A stretch of DNA of 12,094 nucleotides from Usnea hakonensis (taxonomy: Eukaryota; Ascomycota; Lecanoromycetes; Lecanorales; Parmeliaceae): contig BLJB01000318.1 in assembly GCA_013423325.1 (NCBI GenBank), positions 1-12,094 of the forward strand, read 5' to 3'. Shown here piece by piece: positions 1 to 7,499 of the stretch. Each line of letters opens with the position of its first letter. The stretch's first letter is position 1. A program made the position numbers and the translations under genes. A model generated the notes under the pieces. It worked only from the letters and a program-made list of their open reading frames with translations. It was not told the DNA's origin and ran no database searches.

Positions 1-1250
1 CTGCAGGAGCTGTTCAATGTCACTTGGATTCTTGTTAGTCAGTGTCAGTATCTGACTTGCGTTAAGAAAGCAGTCTTCTTTTCGCATAAGCACAATTTTG
101 TCTTTAATCTTTATCTGAACATGTCTACCGTCAAAGTCGGTTACCTTAACAAAGACCGGTCAGCATGCGTGACACGTCTTATTGAGAATAGTGTACTTTG
201 ATTTTGCCCTTATTCTCGCCGTCCAGGTTCCCTGCTAGCAATGCTCTCATAATGTCGTGAATGTTACGCTTTGACGAAGGCGTCTCGACTTCCCCTGAAC
301 TCACTTCCGCTACTGGGGGAGACGTCCTTCCCGAAGGAAACCTCGTCCGGTTTTATATGGATTTTCGCGTGACTTGTCTCGTAATACGGGGCACTCTCGG
401 GATATACTCTATAGCTTGAGTAAGGCTTGCAACGTCTGTTGCCAACGGTACCTTGCTGGGGTCTAGCTACGGTATCTGCCGAGGCTATACTATAGGGTTA
501 TGTCCCTTACGGGTAGTGCTAGTGCTACGCTTGTTCTGCTCGGACCCCTGTTTATTGTTTCGAGAGTTTTGCGGCTTAGAAGGATCTTTACCGGCCTCGA
601 ACGAGACCGATGCTCGTAACCGTTTTGACTATCCTTTTCCCCGAGCATCGTCCGAGGTAGATTAGACTATCTATTACCGCCGCCGCTTACTTAGCGTTGA
701 CTTAGAAATATCTCTAGATTGAGGATTCCAGATCTATATAGGTCCCTAAGGGTGCTAATCAACCAATAGTGGAGATAAACGATTATAAAAGTGAGTTCCC
801 TCTTAACGATCACGCTTCGATGGAGCTACTTTAGTCATTTCCAATACGCCTCCTATATCGTAAAATCCTAATAAAACACCCCTATCTAATCGAGCATATT
901 AAAGGGGTTACGCTATAATAGACTTACTCCTTATAACGCCGTCTCGACTAGCCGTCTTCCCTCTAGGCGTTATACGTCTAATGCCGATAGTTTGGATTTC
1001 GTGAAATCCTAGACGATATACTTCCCCTAAGCAATCACTTGCTAATCGCTGGTATCGATAATCTATCCTCAGCATCTTAGTTAAGATGAGATCCATCAAA
1101 GTGTCCCCTTCTCCTTCCCCTTCCTCGGCTTTTTGGACAATATCTCGATACTAAGGCTTACCCTTGCGCTCTCGCGTTGGCTAAGGAAGACCGTATACGT
1201 ATTCTAACACGACTACTCCTAGTGACTATATGTTAACCGTAGCTAAAGGT
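1..1250 (-). pseudogene. Protein kinase C-lobe plus KilA-N/APSES-like domain, decayed fragment
   Basis: The minus strand reads as a broken coding sequence. At about 1250-908 one frame gives kinase subdomain IX as NI*SLGVVVLEYVYGLP (the expected Trp is a TAG), then YRDIVQKAEE, then the subdomain XI-like stretches LTKMLRID and ASDCLGEVYRLGF. Downstream, at 648-505 and 445-182, come basic and Ser/Pro-rich linker segments, including a 57-codon open stretch at 352-182 with NIHDIMRALLAGNLDGENKG. A further frame change leads to VKVTDFDGRHVQ, then VLMRKEDCFLNASQIL at 159-1, which resembles the KilA-N/APSES DNA-binding fold and runs off the left edge. In-frame stops lie at 1226-1228, 1181-1183, 1151-1153, 908-910, 353-355 and 160-162. 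Most fit CAG/CAA/TGG changed by C-to-T at CpA. The N-terminal kinase lobe is missing. The kinase assignment is firm; the KilA-N assignment is moderate. That they were once one gene is inferred from order and strand. Confidence 0.65.
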
Positions 1251-1555
1251 TTATAGAATAGGTCTTGACAATTAGTATTAAAATGAAAGGCAGAATAGAA
1301 AATGGTACTGCTGTGTAGAAGCATTAGAAAGCAATAATACTTGGTAGAGAGTAGACTACTTGGAACGTAGCTTCCTTTCCCACAAGAACAAAGGAAAGAT
1401 GTATAGGATAGATGCAGTCCAAGTCGCAACATACTCGAAATATCTAGAATATGTGAAGTAGTGCGTTTTGAAGAGAGAACCCCACCGCAAGCTCGGAAGT
1501 TATATAAATTTAGAATCTTAAAGTTCCTACTTCGTCCAAGTTCCTCCATTATCGT
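1251..1555. other. Unassigned spacer
   Basis: Base composition changes near 1250, where the mutated kinase fragment ends and CpA/TpG dinucleotides return. The kinase frame stays open on the minus strand up to 1549, but its translation has no recognisable kinase N-lobe motif (no HRD or DFG), so this looks like unrelated sequence fused at a breakpoint. I see no gene or repeat here. Confidence 0.4.
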
Positions 1556-2035
1556 TCAAATTCCAAGTATAAAAGGAGTAACTGTCGAACTAAACCGAAA
1601 GAAAGTGACTCGGCCGGACCCATTTCCTAGCACAAGAGTCTGGTCCTGAAAAGCGTAGACATCTGGCCGGCGGTTGGGTGGAAGCCAAAGAACATTGCAA
1701 TCTTTATACCTTACCCACTCGCTGTTGACGCTCATGAAGGATGATGCACCAGTTGGAGCTTGAATACTAGCATGAAGATTGAGAGACGATGATGGGACCA
1801 TTAGAAGTCTCCCGTCCATTTCTAGCTGTGACCCATCCGTACTGAAGGAGAGGTTTCTATTGAATTCATGTTTGATTTGCTGTATAGAGACCATTTCTTT
1901 AACGTCCCACAGTCTGACAGTGTTGTCGTCGGATGCAGAGGCTAGAAGCTGACCGTCAGGCGAGAAGACGACCGCGCTGACCGAATCTGAATGGCCTTCA
2001 AGCGTGTGTGCGGTATTCAAGAAGTCCCTTTTCAC
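1556..2035 (-). pseudogene. C-terminal WD40 repeat and tail of a NACHT/WD40 (HET-E-like) protein
   Basis: The reading frame contains one full WD40 repeat: GHSDSVSAVVFSPDGQLLAS followed by ASDDNTVRLWD. Next come a linker (HEFNRNLSFSTDGSQLEMDG) and a terminal region with WVRYKDCNVLWLPPNRRPDV and LVLGNGSGRVTFFRF. This order matches the C-termini of fungal STAND proteins whose WD40 propeller follows a NACHT domain. Full members carry many repeats; only the last is present, and no NACHT lies upstream on this strand. The frame opens inside the 3' end of a zinc-finger gene in a different frame (overlap 1998-2035), so the piece was probably joined by rearrangement. The first Met (MKRDFLNT) is called from a GTG codon and is not a credible fungal start. 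The fragment could be expressed only as a fusion through a 49-bp predicted intron (1987-2035). The family call is firm; function as a separate gene is unlikely. Confidence 0.75.
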
Positions 2036-3121
2036 TCTTCAAGGCTTCCAGCTCACGCCGCAATGCTTGTATCTCATCAGATTGCCGGCTTGCAGGGACC
2101 TCTCTTTTGCGAGGAGTAGCCGCCACCTCTGATTCGCTGCCGGACGACTTTGGGTCCTTCCGCCGCCGTTTGCGCTGTTGATGTCCACTCATATCTGTAT
2201 ATCGTTCATTGCGCATGGGTTCGTTTTGCTCATACATCCCGTCAAAATCCTGATGGCCCGTTATAATGACCTCACTCCGCCAGCTGCCCAAGCTGCCTTT
2301 GTCGGAGAGTGACTCAGAGGAAGGACTAGGTGCGCTCAAGAGGCCGCTATTTTCACCATGGAAAGTAGGTACAATCACCTGCATGCCCTTGTCTTCCGGT
2401 TTAGCTTCTTTCACGTGTAGGCCTTCATGTCTTTTGAGATCGTGCTGGCGTGCGAAACTCTTTCCACACACTGTACAAACGAATGGTCTCTCGTCCGTGT
2501 GAGTGCGAAGGTGGGACCTAAGATTGTATGCTCGAGTAAACTTCTTTGGGCACAAGCTGCACTGAAAGGTTGCAGGGTGTTTCTGTTTCCGTAAAGGAGT
2601 CGGGCCTCGCTCCAACTCGCTTCCAGAGCTTTCTGCGAATTTGAGGGAAGACGCTGCTGCTAATGGCGATCACACGTCGACCGTTAGCATGTAGTTCTGA
2701 ATCGTCCTGTAGGAAACGGTAAACACCACCTATGTCAGGACCCTCTGACTTGTCTATTCTTCCTCTGTGAGATCTGTGAGGTTTCTTCTCCTGGAGTGCA
2801 ACCAGACGCTTGTGTTCCGTTGTTTCTTTATTTGTCCAATCCTGCGAGATTGTGGGATGATCTTCCACCTCTGTTCTATCTTCAATATGCGGCCATCGGA
2901 ATTCCAGTGTATGGTCTTTGGACGGCATTCGAGATTGTGAAGATGATTTAACAAGTCCATAGGAAAATTACCTTACAGCCTCGAATGTCCAGGCGAAGGC
3001 ATACCTTACTGTTGTACTCGTACGGCCAAGAATCTTGTCCTCTTGGAAAGGCAGGGATCTGCGGGGCGGGGTACACATGCTGTAATTGCACAGCCCTGCT
3101 ATTTACTCCGTAGTACAACAT
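1998..3121 (-). CDS. C2H2 zinc-finger protein, probable transcription regulator
   Basis: Two classical C2H2 fingers lie at about 2560-2415, each C-x2-C-x12-H-x3-H: CSLCPKKFTRAYNLRSHLRTH and CTVCGKSFARQHDLKRHEGLH, joined by a TDERPFV linker. The pattern is typical of fungal Crz1-like regulators, but a third finger is absent. After the fingers come a Ser-rich region, a basic patch (QQRKRRRKD) that may be a nuclear signal, and a short helix (DEIQALRRELEALKSE). The N-terminal part sits in another frame (RLVALQEKK, GVYRFLQDD). A phase-consistent model has exons 3121-3010, 2915-2730 and 2659-1998, with introns 2916-3009 (GTAAGG...AAG) and 2660-2729 (GTGGTG...TAG, containing a GCTAAC branch motif), giving 319 residues. 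The donor of the second intron is weak, so a frameshift near 2660 is the alternative. The 3' end overlaps a WD40 fragment in another frame. A nuclear DNA-binding role is inferred from the family; targets are unknown. Confidence 0.7.
2660..2729 (-). other. Predicted intron 2 of the zinc-finger gene
   Basis: The 70-bp segment begins GTGGTG and ends ATTAG on the minus strand, with GCTAAC (a fungal branch-point consensus) about 25 bases before the end. Splicing joins two different frames in phase 1, linking GPDI to SSLKFAESSG. A donor three bases further in (GTGTTT) also works. The upstream reading frame continues through the segment without a stop, so a real one-base shift remains possible. Confidence 0.45.
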
Positions 3122-3286
3122 ATTTACAAGAACATGCTGAGTAGTGAGCGCGCAAGCCGCAATCACTAGGCCCGAGTAAGCGCTATATTTAGTATAGGTA
3201 CAGTAATTAATTACAACATTGACAGCGGTTTTGTGTTAGATATTTCTTCTCAACATCTTTGTCAAGCTCATCTATTATCAAATGCA
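3122..3286. promoter_or_regulatory. Shared intergenic region between divergent genes
   Basis: This 165-bp space separates the predicted start of the minus-strand zinc-finger gene (3121) from the predicted start of the plus-strand STAND gene (3287). It is AT-rich and includes a TATA-like stretch around 3181-3197 and a pyrimidine-rich run (3241-3265) just before the plus-strand start, as is common in fungal promoters. No specific operator is recognisable. Promoter function is inferred from position. Confidence 0.35.
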
Positions 3287-4351
3287 ATGGCGAACACGAA
3301 TCACCTAAGTGGGAACCCAAAGTACAAAACTTGGTATAAACCATCTGATAACGATAGGTAGGGCATTGAATGAGGTTACTCTTACGAGGTAGCGCTTGGG
3401 AGGACTAATCCGCAGCAGTTGTCTATGTGCCGCAACAGACGCTTTTGAATCTGCAAAGACCGTGTTCGCCCAATCTCTCACCAGGGACAGGGAGAAAGTA
3501 GTTTTTCTTTGTGCCGAATCTACGATAGAACACGTCCTGGCTCTTGTGAATGAAGCAAAACGGAAATACGAGTCAAAGACGCAGAGACGAAAAGTCTCCC
3601 GATGGCTTGCCGCCTTGTCATCGCGAATAATGTACTATGGACAAGTCTTGGACACCCTTGCTCAACATCACCCGGAATACGTAGCACTGGCCTGGGGCAC
3701 AATGAAATTGGTTTTTGTGGTATATGCGACACGAACATTGCACTCAAAAAGTCTGCTTACGGCTCCCAGGGAATACTGAATCATGAGGAGTTGACGTCTA
3801 CCTTCGCCAAAGCTCTGTGTCGCATTGCCGATTGTCTGCCACGTCAAGAGCTCTACCTGATCCTCTATCCTACTAAGCACATAAAACAAGAGGTTGCCAG
3901 CTTGTACGCCTATCTTATTCAGTTCCTCATCAAAGCCATGAAATGGTATCAAGAGGGCATCTTTAAACATATCATTCATTCCTTCACACAGCCTATGGGT
4001 ATCAAATATAAAGATATCCTTGAAAATATCGAGGACTGCTCTCGGCGGATTGACCAGTGGGCAGCTTCAGCTGCCAAAGCTGAGTTAAGAGATGCCCACA
4101 CCTTACAGCAGGCAATGAACACTAATCTAGAGAACACCGGGTCGGTAGTTCGAAGCAGCGCTGTGTCAGTTGATGACATCAGGAGAAGAATCATTGATAT
4201 AGCTCCTCAGCTAACCACGCTTATATCTCGACATGTCAATACCAGTCAGAGAGTTTCTGACTTGCAGCTATCTCAGATGCTCACGATCGCTGCCAACTCA
4301 TCCTTGCAAGATCCGGAAATTACAGACAAAAAGAGACTAGATTCGTCGTGA
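3287..4351 (+). CDS. Fungal STAND-type protein N-terminal domain (DUF7708-like), lacking an NTPase domain
   Basis: The spliced model uses exons 3287-3333, 3419-3719 and 3770-4351, giving 309 residues. Its diagnostic segments are AFESAKTVFAQSLTRDREK, YYGQVLDTLAQHHPEYVALA and, across the second intron, LNHEELTSTFAKALCRIADC and LYPTKHIKQEVASLYAYLIQ. These match the all-helical N-terminal domain that precedes NACHT or NB-ARC in many fungal NLR-like proteins involved in self/non-self recognition. Intron 2 (3720-3769, GTATAT...CCCAG) is well supported because it joins the family's conserved order exactly. Intron 1 is weaker: the ATG at 3287 lies in a good context (GCAATGGCG), but donors at 3334 and 3358 are both in phase and acceptors at 3415 or 3418 are equivalent. 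The protein stops after the helical region (DAHTLQQAMN..., ending RLDSS); no Walker A motif is seen downstream. It could be a naturally short regulator or a truncated STAND gene. Confidence 0.75.
3720..3769 (+). other. Intron 2 of the STAND N-terminal gene
   Basis: The 50-bp segment starts GTATAT and ends CCCAG, with a GCTTAC branch-like motif about 13 bases before the acceptor. Removing it joins codon 108 of the preceding open frame to GILNHEEL in phase 0, restoring the conserved order WGTMK-LVFV-GILNHEEL. The short length is typical of filamentous ascomycetes. Confidence 0.8.
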
Positions 4352-4922
4352 ATAATGTTCATTTCATGGTACAAAGTAGTACTTCAAGATACGGCTTCCA
4401 GTTTTTTTCATCATTTCCCGGCCACAGCCTAGTTTGAACCATGCACTGTTGGAATCTGGAAATGGGTGTAGGATTGATGAACTGTCTATGAAGAAAGACT
4501 ACCTTATATATTGTGAAGTCTCCCTGCCAAGAGCCACTAAGCAGGTATCATTCGTGTGTTGAGGAGGTGTTGAATCATATTCCAACATGCACCTTTTGGT
4601 GAAAGGCATAGTCTGAATTCCACACCACCGTACCTCGTTCCCATGTCCTATTCAACTACATGAATTGTGGAATGAAGAAAGTCATGAATGCATTTGATAT
4701 CTACCATACCAAGACTTATGCCAAGCCGGGTGGCTGCGGCTGCTTGCAGCACCACTTAGCGAGCCAATCAGGTGCCTTTTTCAGTGTAGGGGGACTGTGG
4801 GAGGGGGACTGTCCCGAGTCAAGTTGTCACCTCCCCACAGTACAATTTCGCTCCCCCGAAACTCACAATGAAATTCCCACCAACGCTCGCAGCAAAACCA
4901 CAAGCCGGTCGTGATGCTACTA
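4352..4922. other. Non-coding stretch with a CCAAT box and an imperfect hairpin
   Basis: No frame here continues the STAND protein, and no Walker A-like motif is visible in either direction. A CCAAT box occurs at 4764-4768. An open frame at 4660-4914 has low-complexity translation and no recognisable domain, so I do not call it. Confidence 0.4.
4794..4841. repeat. Imperfect inverted repeat with a duplicated G-rich motif
   Basis: ACTGTGGGAGG at 4794-4804 is the inverse complement of CCTCCCCACAGT at 4830-4841 apart from one bulged base, with about 25 bases between the arms. The motif GGGGGACTGT also occurs twice in direct orientation at the left arm. It may be a regulatory or transposon-end structure; nothing else supports either. 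Confidence 0.4.
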
Positions 4923-5191
4923 CTACCCTCCTAGTCTGACCCACAAAGCTCTCGTTTTTTTCATGCCATGGATCGCCACAGTAGGAACGGGGGTCCATAA
5001 TTTCGTATACCACACAATCGCATTCTTTTCAATGATCTCGGGCACAGGATCGAAAAACCACCATAGATGGTGGCCATACCGGGAGACCGAATCCTATAAG
5101 AAGTATACGTCTCTTTCCTATCCTGCAATTCCTCTCCAGTCGATTCCTCTCTTTCAACATCATTGCTTTTCTTGTTTTTTCGCCTACCCAT
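4923..5191 (-). pseudogene. Unrecognised small fungal protein, broken by a one-base frameshift
   Basis: An ATG at 5191 in good context (GTCATGGG) starts MGRRKNKKSNDVEREESTGE, followed by LQDRKETYTSYR. At about 5093-5094 the coherent reading moves to another frame: DSVSRYGHHLWWFFDPVPEI, then EKNAIVWYTKLW and TPVPTVAIHGMKKTRALWVR, ending in TAG at 4923-4925. The two parts join if one G is restored in the GG pair, giving about 90 residues: a basic, charged N-terminus and an aromatic, Pro-containing C-terminal half. I know no family for it. An alternative upstream exon exists: ATG at 5286 with a perfect GTAAGT donor at 5266 and a TAG acceptor at 5184, in phase with RKNKKSND. No membrane segment or signal peptide is evident. 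Coding potential is inferred from residue composition in both halves; the frameshift could be a sequencing error. Confidence 0.4.
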
Positions 5192-5286
5192 GACGATATA
5201 TAGTTACATTTTCACTCAAAGAGATATGGGAGTCTTCTTAGCGCCATGGTCAGTTAGGACACTTACTTCGCTGGAAGTTGAGCCAT

Positions 5287-6058
5287 TAAAGCTAATTTGC
5301 ATCCAGAGACTGCGGTATTTAATGGTGAACTTTGATTGGAATATGACACAATTGGCTGTATCCCATGGACCGGCAAGAATGGTTCACAAAAGCTTGGCAG
5401 AACATCAAAATACTCTTAACATTAACAGTACGATAACTTTTTAATAACAGTATAAATAGAGTTTTTTTTGATGGCAAAGTTTTAGATCTTGTTAAGAGGA
5501 ACAATTCGTATACCGAATACTTTTTAATAAAGGTAGTTGTTGTTCAAGCGCAGTGAGTTGAAAAAGGGGACTTTTTTTTTAGTTCGGTCGCTTACCCCTG
5601 AATTGTGAACCTTGCCGATCCATGGGATAAGACCCGACATCCGTTGTACGAATTTCCTAAATCCTTTACTTGATTGCCCTCTACTTAGCCGCCGACTTCA
5701 TTACTATGATCTTCTCTTCAACTTTCAAAACCCACGACTAATCTTTATTGCTGCGCTGTTCAGTGATAAGTCGAAAATCAATAGCCGGTCAGGAAGACAC
5801 TGCAACATTTCTTATCTCATTCAATATCCCTGGGCGTTCAGCCAACTTTCAATACTGCCTTTTGCAAATCATCCGAATTACAATAGGCGAGGGAGCCACT
5901 AGAAATACGCTAGTACTAGTAGTATACCTCGCTTTCGCTACTATTACATATAGTCCTTTCCTCTCGTAAATAGTCTCTTATAGAGTATTTAGTCTACCTA
6001 AAAGCCATTAAGTAGTTTGAAATGTGGTGGAGAAATTCACAAAGATATCCTTTGTCAG
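5287..6058. other. Mostly featureless AT-rich spacer
   Basis: Several open frames of 60-96 codons exist on both strands, but none has an ATG start with a recognisable product. A TATAAATA box lies at 5451-5458 on the plus strand, and T-runs occur at 5462-5469 and 5571-5580. The only structured element is the small RIP-like patch noted separately. Confidence 0.4.
5896..6002. repeat. Small RIP-like scar
   Basis: Across about 107 bp, TpG is absent and CpA occurs only once or twice, while TpA is abundant and CpG persists. This resembles the large RIP block downstream and contrasts with the sequence on both sides. It is probably a short relic of a repeat or mutation leaking from one. Confidence 0.4.
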
Positions 6059-6373
6059 TCAGTAGCAACTTGAATCTTGCAACGAGTGTTTCTGACTGGC
6101 AATATCCCATCTACATCCACTCTCATGGTCAAGCCGCGCTAGGAGACATTGACTTTCTGTAGCTTTAAAAGAATTGGACAGCTCTAGGGGCATACATATT
6201 GTAGTAGCGTCCATGATACAGAACTTGCACGCTATCCCTGCTATTTTTATGTTCATCCACATACCCTCTGGTTCTGATGCCGATGGTCTGATAGTAATCC
6301 TACTTGTTCCCTGAGGGGTATGAGTAGCTTCACAAATATGTCCTTGCGTTAAGCTATAAATGCTCGATCGCAT
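6059..6373 (-). CDS. Hypothetical open frame, 104 residues
   Basis: The frame begins at an ATG (6373) inside the last codons of the membrane-anchored gene upstream and runs to TGA. Its translation is Cys-rich (about eight Cys, including HICEA, CKFCIMD and SQCLLARL) and has a balanced composition, but no motif I recognise. It could be an independent small protein, a downstream exon of the preceding gene, or chance. The overlap of about 20 bp with the upstream frame argues against two independent genes. Confidence 0.25.
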   Translation of the reverse strand: MRSSIYSLTQGHICEATHTPQGTSRITIRPSASEPEGMWMNIKIAGIACKFCIMDATTICMPLELSNSFKATESQCLLARLDHESGCRWDIASQKHSLQDSSCY

Positions 6374-6926
6374 TCACATATATAACGTAGGCGAGGACCA
6401 ATGCACAAAGAGAAGTTATCCATCTCATCCAGCTTTCTCGACGTTGTTTCCGCTCGTTCTCGCGTTGTGTCATCCTCCTCCAATGCTCCTGCACTTCTCG
6501 TTCTCTGTTTTCTATTGGTTGCCTCTTCTTGAGTTCTTTCTGATTTTCCCACCATTCTTCATGCGATTGCAGTGGTGAAACCGGCTCCTCTGTACTTCTT
6601 GTGGTCGTCCCACCCGAGACTCTGATGATTCCTGGTAATGTGTTTCTTGGTACTGTGCTATTTGGTGCTGAAACTGAACGACCCGTTCCATATTGAGACC
6701 CTCCATACTGCGTTGGTAGTGCCCATCCCGACTGTGCTGCCTGAGGATATGCTACTCGGTATTGCGGTAATCCAACTGATACTGAATGACCCGGCTGTGG
6801 CATCTGAAATGTAACCGAGTTACCCGTTCCACTTTCTTGAATCTGTGCAAATTGTACCGGTGGTGACCGTCTCGACTGTGCTCCCTGTGGCCATCCTCGC
6901 TGTTCTTGTCGATGTGGATTCCACAT
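6354..6926 (-). CDS. Pro/Gln/Gly-rich protein with C-terminal membrane anchor
   Basis: The 190-residue frame starts MWNPHRQEQRGWPQG. Residues 1 to about 100 are rich in Pro, Gln, Gly, Ser and Tyr and contain diverged internal repeats: WPQGAQSRR versus YPQAAQSGW, and GTGNSV versus GTGRSV versus PGHSVS. Residues of about 118-166 are highly charged and probably helical (NQKELKKRQ, REREVQEHWRRMTQREN). The last 22 residues form one hydrophobic helix (WITSLCALVLAYVIYVNAIE) with only two residues after it, the layout of a tail-anchored membrane protein. There is no signal peptide. An in-frame stop sits about 40 bases upstream of the ATG, so this start is reasonable unless an upstream exon exists. 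I do not recognise a family; the role is unknown. Confidence 0.5.
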   Translation of the reverse strand: MWNPHRQEQRGWPQGAQSRRSPPVQFAQIQESGTGNSVTFQMPQPGHSVSVGLPQYRVAYPQAAQSGWALPTQYGGSQYGTGRSVSAPNSTVPRNTLPGIIRVSGGTTTRSTEEPVSPLQSHEEWWENQKELKKRQPIENREREVQEHWRRMTQRENERKQRRESWMRWITSLCALVLAYVIYVNAIEHL

Positions 6927-7499
6927 GTCCCTTAGTCTTGGTCTTTGTTGTCCTCGACTTCCTTATTCATCAGATATCAGCCTACTCCAGTGCTTTTAGA
7001 AGGGCACCGGATTGCTCTTCGGGGTACTGACGAGATCCAGGTCTTCATCAGTTTAATTCAGGCCCATAAGTCATTAGGTAGAAGTCCAAGTTCTATATGG
7101 GTTCAGTCTGTCCAGGGGGGCGTGGGTCAACCCAGCAAGATTCGGCTTTGGGCGAAGAAGATGGGGCCAATAATGCCTACTCGTATGATACGGAGATATT
7201 CGGGCCTGAAGAACCTAAGGGAACGGTTAAGGTACTCGTATCTACCCTGATGTGCGCTTGATGCTACTCTATGATTTTTGCTGGTAGCGGATCTATCGGA
7301 CATAGGCGAGTGCTTCCATACCCCACCAAGAAGCTTTTACTCTCCGACCAATCATGTCGTACAATTTGTGTCTTTCAAGAACACATTCCCCATGATCAAA
7401 GACTACAACCGTCCGTCTACAGTATACCACCTTTAGTATCTACGTCTTCTCCCTATAAGCTAATTCTTTAATATATCCAATACTAAAGCTATTATTCAA
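6927..7499. other. Unassigned region before the RIP block
   Basis: The plus strand has a 101-codon open frame (6945-7250) that starts with TTG, and another frame ends with a protein-like stretch (GEEDGANNAYSYDTEIFGPE, then EPKGTVKVLV, at about 7138-7252). Neither has a credible start or a known domain. These may be remnants of a gene interrupted by the repeat block that begins near 7500. CpA and TpG are at normal levels until about 7440 and thin out after that. Confidence 0.35.

Noticed and set aside
453..665. 70-codon plus-strand open frame
   Set aside because: It lies antisense to the decayed kinase/KilA-N linker; no known motif.
2266..2502. 78-codon plus-strand open frame
   Set aside because: It is the antisense shadow of the zinc-finger coding sequence.
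3668..3979. 103-codon minus-strand open frame
   Set aside because: It is antisense to the conserved STAND domain exons and has no recognisable product.
6945..7250. 101-codon plus-strand open frame
   Set aside because: It starts with TTG, has no domain, and a different frame looks equally protein-like near 7138-7252, so neither can be called.
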